Positions 56,701 through 64,000 of a DNA stretch of 64,000 nt are shown here, piece by piece. Made by a program: the position numbers and the translations under genes. The notes under the pieces are model-generated. The model saw only the letters and a program-made list of their open reading frames with translations. It ran no database searches and had not been told where the DNA came from. Positions within the stretch are counted from its first letter, which is position 1. The number at the start of each line of letters is the position of its first letter. This stretch comes from Proteles cristata cristata. Taxonomy: Eukaryota; Chordata; Mammalia; Carnivora; Hyaenidae. Location: positions 2,031,501 to 2,095,500 of the forward strand of contig JAESUZ010003161.1 of the NCBI GenBank assembly GCA_017311185.1. Direction: 5' to 3'.

Positions 56701-57541
56701 CATTTGTTTCCATATATTTTAAAATTTCTTTTCTAATTGCCTGGTTGACCCATTCATTCTTTAATAGGATGATCTTTAACCTCCATCCTTTCAGAAGTTT
56801 TCCAGACTTTTTCCTGTGATTGATTTCAAGTTTCATAGCATTGTGATCTAAAAGCATGTATAGTATGATCTCAATTCTTTCATATTTATTGAGGTCTGTT
56901 TTGTGACCCAGTGTGTGATCTGTCTTGGAAAATGTACCATGTACACTTGAGAAGAAAGCATATTCTGCTGCTTTGGGATGTAGAGTTCTAAATATATCTG
57001 TCAAGTCCATCTAGTACAATGTGTTGTTTAAGGGCCATTGTTTCTTTACTGACCCTCTGTCTAGATATTCTATCCATTGCTGTAAGTGGAGTATTTAAGT
57101 CTCCTGCAGTTAGCACATTCTTATCAATAAGATTGCTTATGTTTGTGACTGTTTTATGTATTTGGGTGCTTTCAAATTCGGTGCATAGACATTTATAATT
57201 GTTAGCTCTTCCTGATGGAATGGACCTTGTAATTATAAAATGACCTTCTTCATCTCTTGTTACAGCCTTTACTTTAAAGTCTAGTCTGTCTGATAAAAGT
57301 ATAGCTACTCCAGCTTTCTTTTGACTTCCAGTAGCATGATAGATCTCCATCACCTCACTTTCAATCTGAAGGTGTCCTCAGGTCTAAAATGAATCTCTTG
57401 TAGACAGCAAAGAGGTGGATTTTGTTTTTTTATCCATTCTGATACCCTACGTCTTTTGATTAGAGCATTTAGTCCATTTACATTCAGTGTTGTTATTGAA
57501 ATATATGGGTTTAGAGTCACTGTGTTCTCTGTAGGTTTCAT
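53740..57541 (-). pseudogene. L1 ORF2 of element 'four', broken
   Basis: Minus-strand order from the N-terminus: endonuclease 'ITTLNVNGLNALIKRR' and 'CCLQEIHFRPEDTFRLKVR' (57350-57541), then 'AGDLNTPLTAMDR' (57060-57110) and 'SKTDHTLGHKTDLNKYERIE' (56669-57010). Reverse transcriptase: '[20 protein letters not shown]' (55585-55935) and '[20 protein letters not shown]' (55214-55546, catalytic box intact). The C-terminus ends 'WVILGNLTE'-like at about 53740. Usual full length is about 1275 codons. Here frameshifts near 57200, 56650, 56000, 55570 and 54700 break it. Confidence 0.92.
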
Positions 57542-57584
57542 GCTTGTAGTGATTTCTCTGGTACTTTGTGTTCCTCACAACATT

Positions 57585-58480
57585 TCCCTTACAGAGTCCC
57601 CCTTAGGATTTCTTGTAGGGCTTGTTTAGTGGTGAAGAACTCCTTCAGTTTTTGTTTATTTGGGAAAACCTTTGGGATTTGGGACATCTCTCCTTCTACT
57701 CTGGATGACAGGCTTTCTGGATAAAGGATTCTTGTCTGCATATTTTTCTTGTTCATCACATTGAAGATTTCCTGCCATTCCCTTCTGGCCTGCCAAGTTT
57801 CAGTAGATAGGTCTGCCTCTACCCTGATGTGTCCTCCTTTGTATGTTAAGGCTCATCTATCCCCAGGTGTTTTCAGAATTCTCTTTTTCCTTGTATTTTG
57901 CCAGTTTCACTATGATATGTCATGCAGAAGATAGATTAAGGTTACATCTGAGGGGAGTTCTCTGTGCCTCTTGGATTTCAATGTCTGTTTCCCTCCCCAG
58001 GTTGGGGAAGTTCTCAGCTATGATTTGTTCAAGTACACCTTTAGCTCCTTCTCTCTCTCTTCTTCTGGAATTCTTATGATATGGATATTGTTCTGTTTGA
58101 GTACGTCACTTAGTTCTCTAATTCTCCCTTCATACTCCTGAATTTTTTAAATCTTTTTCTCAGCTTCCTATTTTTCCATAATTTTATCTTCTAATTCACC
58201 TATTCTCCCCTCTACCTCTTTAGTCAGTGCTGTGGCCACCTCCATTTTATTTTATACCTCATTTATAGCATTTTTAAATTCATTCTGTTTTTAAGATCCT
58301 TGATCTCTGCATCAATAGTGTCTGCTGTTTTATATGCTTTTTTTCAAGCCCAGCGATTAATTTTATGACTATTATTCTAAATTCTTATTCAGTTATGTTA
58401 CTTATATTTGTTTTGATCAATTCTTTAGCTGTCACTTCTTCCTGGAATTTCTTTTGAGGAGAATTCTTCTGTTTTATCAT
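57585..58480 (-). pseudogene. L1 ORF1 of element 'four', broken
   Basis: The start codon on the minus strand is at 58480, giving MIKQKNSPQKKFQE, the same N-terminus as the sense element's ORF1 with changes. The coiled-coil region (58140-58440) is decayed. The RRM/C-terminal region is recognisable near 57980-58080 ('caggttggggaagttctcag' on the plus strand). The end is near 57585. ORF1p would normally be about 300-340 residues. No long continuous frame remains. Confidence 0.82.
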
Positions 58481-59969
58481 CTTGGCTAGGTTTCTGTCCC
58501 TTACGAGTTTAAAAACCCTGTTATATGCTCTGCATCTGTGAGCACATTAAGCACATTAAAGAAGGGGTCATACAATGTCCAGGGCCTGGCTCTGGAGGTG
58601 TTTTTTGGAGAGTGTTACTTGCTCTCTGTTTTTGTGAGTTTGGTTATTTTATTTCCCTACTCACAGTGATGTTTTGGACCCTTCACCAGGTGTGCTTTGA
58701 TTTATTCCTTGACGTAGCCCTGGAAAGGAAAACACAAAAACAGGAAACAAAAACACATATGCACATAAATAAAACAAACGAAAACAAAAATAATCCAAAA
58801 GCAAAAAGCCAGAAACACCAGCTACAAGTTAAGGACAGTGTGAAGGCATTGCTGATGGAAGAGCACATACAAAGAGAGAATGACAGGGGAAGGGGAAAAG
58901 AAAAAATAAACATTGACCAGGCAGTCTAAATGGCTTAATCCAGAGACAGAGAAAGGAAAATAAGGGAAGGAGGTAAGGAAAAAGAAACGATGATAAAGTT
59001 ACCAAGACAATGAAACCATATATGGCTTGATTATTCCAGAGAGTGAGAAAGGGAAGAAAAGAAGGAGGTGTAGAACATGTATCAGGAGAAAGGATTAGAT
59101 ATGTCTGTTTAAGCAAACAGAGTATATCTAAATAAGGAGAATTGTCCTAGAATTAACACAGGCACTGTCACAGCGCTGGTCTGGAGGGGTTGTCTGATTC
59201 CTCAGCATCTGTCCTGTGTAGACACACAGTTCCCTGGTGTGGAGGGATATAGTTTGGTGTAGACGGGTCCCACTGTGTGCCCTGCAGACTGATCCCTGAG
59301 GCCCTGCCTTGGTGGTGGTGGGGACAAAAATGGCGACTCCCCAGTCTCTTCTCTATAGACCGGTGGATTCTGTTTGGGCCATCTTCACTGTGCATATTGG
59401 GTGGTTTTTCTCAGTCTGCTGACTCCCGTGCCCCACTGCTCAGCTGGGTTTTAAACTCTCACTCTGTGCACCGCAGCACCGGGGAAGTGCTTCCCTATCC
59501 TCCCCGTATGTGGTCCCAGCTATTTTTGTCCTGTGCTGCAGCATTTCAGGGGAGGGAACCGGTTCCTCCTGCTTCAGACTGTGCCTCTGACCTACCACCT
59601 AACCCAGAGGTGCCTCCCCTCCTCCCCAGGTCGGCAAATAGGGGAGCCAGCCCCAGTCTGAAGATAGCCCTGCAGTTAGAGATGGGATCCCTCTCCATAA
59701 CAGTCTGAGGTTTTTCTCTTGTTCAGATATAGTCCTATGGTTCCCCAGCCACTCTTTCTCTTCCCTTTGTCTCTAAGCAGAAGGGGATCCTTCCCATTTG
59801 TGATCATGTGGCCCATTTTATCTCCCCCAGTTTGCAGTCACCCACCTATGAGCTGTTAAGTTATCCCAGTTTCTCTCTGATAGACTCACTCTCTTCTCCT
59901 CTCAGATTCTTGGGGTTCATAGTCCTTTGACTTCCATACTTCCCTATCATGTTGGCCTCTCCTCCAACT
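58481..59969 (-). promoter_or_regulatory. L1 'four' 5' UTR (relic promoter), antisense
   Basis: Two parts are visible. Next to ORF1 is a stretch that is A-rich on the plus strand (58715-59110). Beyond it is a GC-rich part (59160-59960) with CpGs, for example 'ctgtgcaccgcagcaccgg' near 59463. Open frames on both strands here (58525-58929, 59168-59395, 59277-59708) do not match L1 proteins. Confidence 0.65.
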
Positions 59970-59990
59970 CATCCATTGTTTAGTAAGATG

Positions 59991-60226
59991 TTTTTGTTTT
60001 TGTTTTTAATGTTTATTTATTTTTGAGAGAGAGACAGTGCAAGTGGGGGAGGTGCAGAGAGAGAGAGAGGCAGAGAGAGAGAGAGATGGAGACACAGAAT
60101 CTGAAACAGGCTCCAGGACTCTGAGCTCTCAGCACAGAGACTGATTTGGGGCTTGAACTCTGAATGTCAAGATCATGACCTGAGCTGAAGTCAGATGATT
60201 AACTGAGTGAAACACCCAGGCACCCC
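59991..60226 (-). mobile_element. Carnivore SINE (SINEC type), antisense, at the L1 'four'/'three' junction
   Basis: Tail side 'gtttttaatgtttatttatt', an enlarged (GA)n section (60055-60090) and inverted head 'acacccaggcacccc'. An approximate TSD 'agtaagatgttt' / 'agtaggatattc' lies at about 59982 and 60229. It landed at or beside the site duplication of L1 'four'. Confidence 0.9.
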
Positions 60227-60227
60227 A

Positions 60228-60994
60228 CAGTAGGATATTCTTTAGTCTCCAAGTATTTGTTATCTTTCCAAATTATTTTTGTGGTTGATTTTGAGTGTCA
60301 TAGCACTGTGGTCTGAAAATATGCACAGTATGATCTCGATCTTTTTGTACTCGTTGAGGGCTGATTTGTTTCCCAGTATGTGATCTATTCTGGAGAATGT
60401 CCCATGTGTACTGTAGAAGAATGTGTACTCTGCTGCTTTAGGATGAAATGTTCTGAATATATCTGTTAAGTCCATCTGGTCCAGGGTGTCATTCAAAGCC
60501 ATTGCTTCCTTGTTGATTTTCTGTTTAGGTTATCTGCCCATTGCTGTAAGTGGGGTGTTGAAGTCCCCTACTATTATGGTATTATTATCAAGGAGTTTCT
60601 TTATGTTTGTGATTAATTGATTTATATATTTAGGTTCTTTTACATTTGGAGCATAAACGTTTACAATTGTTAGGTCTTCTTGGTAGATAGACGTCTTAAT
60701 TATGATATAATGCCCTTCTCCATCTCTTGTTGTAGTCTTTATATTAAAATCTGGATTTTGTGATATATATATGGCTACTCCAGCTTTCTTTTGTTGACTG
60801 TTAGCATGATAGATAGTTTTCCATCCACTTACTTTCAATCTGAAGGTGTCTTTAGGCCTAAAGTTGGTCTCTTGTAAACAGCAAATAGATGAATTTTGTT
60901 TTCTCATCCATTCTGTTACCATATGTCTTTTGATTGGAGCATTTAGTCCACTGACCTTTAGAGTGAGTACTGAAAGATATGAGTTTATTGCCAT
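60228..60994 (-). pseudogene. L1 ORF2 endonuclease of element 'three'
   Basis: The domain is in two open runs. 60530-60994 is 154 codons, beginning MAINSYLSVLTLKVSGLNAP, with CCLQETNF (catalytic Glu kept), VNVYAPN and VGDFNTPLTAM. 60260-60502 has LDQMDLTDIFRTFHPKA, SRIDHILGNKSALNEYK and SDHSAMTLKI. The N-terminal LNVNGLN motif reads LKVSGLN, changing an active-site-region Asn. A stop separates the runs near 60530. This apurinic-endonuclease-like domain nicks the target at TTTT/AA sites in intact L1s. Confidence 0.9.
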
Positions 60995-61089
60995 TATGTT
61001 TCTTATAGAGTTGGAGTTTCTAGTGGCGTTCTCTGGTCCTTTCTAGTCTGTTTCTTTTTGGTTTGTTTGTTTTTTTCCTGTCTTTTCTC

Positions 61090-61972
61090 CCCTCATAGAG
61101 TCTCCCTTAAAATTTCTTGCAAAGCTGGTTTAGTGGTCACAAAGTCCTTTAATTTTTTGTTTTTCTGGGAAGCTTTTAATCTCTTTCTATTTTGAATGAC
61201 AGCCTTGCTGGATAAAGAATTCTTGGCTGCATATTTTTCCAATTCAGCACATTGAATATATCCTGCCTCTCCTTTCTGGCCTGCCAAGTTACTTTGGATA
61301 GGTCTGCTCCAAACCTGATCTGACTTCCCTCGTAGGTTAAGGACTTTTATTCCCTTCCTGCTTTCATGATTCTTTCATTGCCTGATTTTTTGTGAATTTG
61401 ACTATGATATGCCTTGTTGATGGTCAGTTTTTGTTGAATCTTGTGGGAGTTCTCTGTGCTTCCTGGATTTTGATGTCTGTGTCTTTCGTCAGGTTAGTAA
61501 AGTTTTCTACTATAATTTTCTCACATAACACTTCTACCCTTTTCTCTCTCTTCATCTTCTGGAACCCCTATGATTCTGATGCTTTTCCTTTTTAATGAGT
61601 CACTGATTTCCCTATTTCTTAAATCATACTCTTTTACTTTACTCTCCCTCATTTTTTCTGCTTCATTATTCTCCATAAATTTGTCCTCTATATCGCTGAT
61701 TCACTGCTCTGCCTCATCCATTCTTTTCGCCGTGGAATCCATTTGAGACTGCAGCTCAGTTATAGCATTTTAAAAATTTCATCCTGACTAGCTTTTACTT
61801 CTTTTATCTCTGTAGAGAGTGATTCTAATCTATTCTTGACCCCAGCTATTATTCTTATTATCGTGATTCTAAATTCTGGTCCAGATATCTTGCTTGTATC
61901 TGTGTTGGTTAAGTCCCTAGTTGTCTTTTCTTCCTGCTCTTTCTTTTGGGGTGAATTATTTCATTTCATCAT
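61090..61972 (-). pseudogene. L1 ORF1 of element 'three', broken
   Basis: The minus strand has paired ATGs at 61972 and 61969, as in the sense element. The fourth codon is TGA where the sense element has TGG, so translation would end after three residues. The C-terminal domain is still readable at 61093-61287 (QKGEAGYIQCAELEKYAAKN, then KPALQEILRETL). Intervening frames are shifted. Confidence 0.88.
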
Positions 61973-63605
61973 TTTGAGGGAAGAAAAGGAATCAATAAGG
62001 TTAAAAAAACTAGAATTAAAAAATTAAAAACAACACACACACAAATCAAACAAATGATTCTAGATCCTAGGTGTGTTTTTATCTGGTTATTGAAAGTGGC
62101 TTGATAGATTAGAGGGGGGAAAAGGAATAAAAGGAAAACGTTTGAAAATTTGAGAAAATGAATACAATGAAATAGAATAAATTGAAATGATGGAAGTAAA
62201 ATACAATATGAAAAATTTACAAAAAAGTAGAAAAAAATATTTTTAGTAAAAATTGAAAATAAAGATAAATTTTTTCTTTCTGTATTCAAGAAAAAGAAAC
62301 AAACAAACAAAAAAGAAAATTGAACAGATGGACCAGTAAACAGAAATACGATTGAAATTATGTCGTTTCCCCCTTGGAGTCAAACTGAAGCACTTTATAA
62401 TCCATAAGCTAAGGAGGCAGAGAGATTTCTGGCGTTCCTGAAGAGTGAGATTGGCCCAGTTGGGCAGGGCTTAGTGTAACGGCTCCATTCTCCACAAGAT
62501 GGCTCTTCTTAGCTTACTGGTGTGGATTGTTGTGGTGCCTGTAGGTGTGCATGTGCATGGGTTGGAGGGGTGAAAACAGCTTCACCCAACTATCCTGTCT
62601 CTAGAATCGGAACTCTGTTCTCTCCCCAACCAGCATTCACGCACCTGTTCTTTGTCTTTTGTCTTCCATCTTCTCTCCTCTTTTACACTGTTTGTGTCCA
62701 AGTCATCAGGAGGCCAGGCGGCACCTCCCTCCTGAGTTTTATCTCAGATGGGGCTGTGTTTCCCAACCCCTGACTTTTGAGGGACTGCAGCTTTGACCTG
62801 CTCAGGGTCTCACTGAGCAATGGCTGGGTGCTGGCCACACTCTGGAAAAATCTCGGGACTGTGCTGCTGCCAATGCCCAGAGATGGTGGCTGGGTGCCAG
62901 CCCGCCCCAGAAAAAGTTCACATGATCATGTAGCAGCAGCATTTTAGGGATTATGCAAAATCACAGCACACAACTGGCACCAGGCTTCACCCTTAATGTC
63001 CTCGTTCCAGCACCAGTGAATATGGTTATTCTCTGGGGTCTGCTGGGACCAGGTCACTGCATAGCCTCTACCAAATATCCTTCCAGCAGTGGTTCCAGCA
63101 GTGGAACCACCTCTCCCTGTGTGGCCCGAGAACCTCCTGGACCCCACCCTGAGTATTCACCCTTCCGATCAGAGCACCACCAAGTATTGAGCTGTGGAGT
63201 TTCAGACTCTGCGCTCCCCCTGTTTATAGAGTCTTAATGAAGTTTAAACCCTCTCCTTTCTCCTTTTTCCCTTTTTAGTTCACTCCCTGTGGTTGTTTCT
63301 ATTTTTCCACTTTCTCTCTAGCTGCTTTTGGTGGGGGTGCTTTTCCTGTACTCTCTCCCCCATCTCTGTCCTCTCTCCATGAGCAAAAACAGCTCCCTTC
63401 CTTCTGCAGCTTCTCTCTCCTCCAGTTCACCTCTTCACACTCTGTACCTGCTAAGTTCTGTGGTTCAGGTTGTGGAGATTGTTGTGTTAATCCTCAAATC
63501 AGTTTTCTAGGCATGCAGGATGGTTTAATGCTGATCTGGCTGTATTTCATAGATGTGAGATGGAAAAAAACTTCCATTCTGTTCCACCATCTTGACTTCT
63601 CATAG
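61973..63605 (-). promoter_or_regulatory. L1 'three' 5' UTR (relic promoter), antisense
   Basis: An A-rich section (61980-62340 on the plus strand) adjoins ORF1. A more GC-rich part follows (62400-63600) with 'ccacaagatggctcttctt' near 62493 and the terminal 'ccaccatcttgac' near 63583. Open frames here (62522-62773, 62953-63237) do not match L1 proteins. Confidence 0.65.
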
Positions 63606-63606
63606 G

Positions 63607-64000
63607 CTTTGTTTTAAAATCTAGTTTGGCTGATATAAGTATGGCTACTCCAGCTTTCTTTCGATGTCTGTTAGCATGGAAGAGACGGACGTCTCTGTCC
63701 CCTCACTTTCAAACTGCAGGTTTCTTTAGGTCTATAATGATTCTCTTGTAGGCAGCGTATAGATGGGTCTTGATTTTTTTTTTTATCCATTCTGATACCC
63801 TATGTCTTTGATTACAATAAATGTAATTTATTACATTTACATTCAGAGTGATTATTTAAAAATACCAACTTAGTGCCATTGTCTTGCCTGTAGAGTTGGT
63901 GTTCCTGGTGATTTTCTCTGGTCCTTTCTAGTCTCTGTTGCTTTTGGTCTTTTTTTGTTTCCTTCTTCTACTCTAAGAGTCTCTTTTAAAATCTTGCAAG
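63607..64000 (-). mobile_element. L1 'two', antisense, segment 2 (endonuclease N-terminus), runs off the window
   Basis: Resumes with 'ctttgttttaaaatctagtt', then 'gctactccagctttctttcg' and 'ccattctgataccctatgtc'. This is the endonuclease N-terminal half missing from the segment ending at 49702. The inter-ORF spacer follows, and the end of ORF1 ('gagtctcttttaaaatcttg' at the right edge). The element continues beyond the window. Confidence 0.9.

Larger units (their letters stand above)
53495..59969 (-). mobile_element. L1 'four' (innermost), antisense, near full length
   Basis: About 6.5 kb. It runs from an antisense 3' UTR ('taatttattgtcaacttggt', 'acacccattgctcatcccaa') through ORF2 and ORF1 to a 5' end near 59969, whose complement reads 'gagttggaggagaggccaac'. 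It splits L1 'three'. An imperfect site duplication is visible: 'cattcattctttt' near 53474 and 'catccattgttta' near 59970. Frames are broken, so it cannot move. Confidence 0.92.
60228..63605 (-). mobile_element. L1 'three', antisense, segment 2: endonuclease, ORF1, 5' UTR
   Basis: Resumes with 'tattctttagtctccaagta', the endonuclease C-terminal region expected after the text that stops at 53494. ORF1 and a 5' UTR follow. The 5' end is near 63605, whose complement reads 'gagaagtcaagatggtgg', a YY1-like L1 start. The sequence of L1 'two' follows at 63607. Confidence 0.9.

Noticed and set aside
518..60226. The many tRNA-like A/B-box segments as tRNA genes
   Set aside because: Each is the head of a SINE with the CT-rich block, A-rich tail and mostly flanking duplications. 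None folds into a complete tRNA with anticodon stem by inspection.

Overview
The window is mammalian nuclear DNA and almost certainly from a carnivore, most likely a cat-family (felid) genome. The main evidence is about 22 copies, full or partial, of a tRNA-Lys-derived SINE of the carnivore CAN type. It has a 'ggggcacctgggtggctcag' head, an RNA polymerase III B box 'ggttcgagccc', a CT-rich middle and an AATAAA/A-rich tail. This layout matches what I know as the felid SINEC family. I see no bacterial, plasmid or phage features, no CRISPR array and no operon. I find no host protein-coding gene that I can name; the stretch looks like a repeat-rich gene desert or a very long intron.

Layout. 1-21,200 is mostly old single-copy DNA. 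It carries scattered SINEs, old MIR and L2 fragments (L2 sense 4,490-5,635; L2 antisense 10,675-11,130), a hAT-type DNA transposon relic (12,462-12,665), a (CA)n microsatellite, a small CpG-dense patch (14,640-15,180) and two exon-like open stretches (near 14,377 and 20,123). 21,227-29,115 holds three pieces of old antisense L1, with SINEs inserted. 29,600-31,140 holds endogenous-retrovirus LTR relics, the best being a sense LTR with a TATA box and a polyadenylation signal. 32,345-45,284 is one old antisense L1, interrupted by a SINE pair and then by a SINE plus an almost full-length sense L1 (36,481-42,873). 45,445-64,000 is a three-level nest of antisense L1 elements: an outer L1 split by a second L1, which is itself split by a third near-full-length L1, with five SINEs in the layers.

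The only extended protein similarity is to L1 ORF1p (coiled-coil RNA-binding chaperone) and ORF2p (endonuclease plus reverse transcriptase). Every copy is broken by stops, frameshifts or active-site changes. L1 machinery is known to mobilise SINEs and occasional cellular RNAs, and the window shows all of these products: L1s, SINEs with target-site duplications (TSDs), and a 34-nt piece of U2 snRNA inserted with its own 14-bp duplication inside the sense L1.

Limits. Repeat families were recognised by eye, not by database search. Element boundaries are usually good to within about 5-30 bases when a TSD is quoted, and worse otherwise. Subfamily names are deliberately general.
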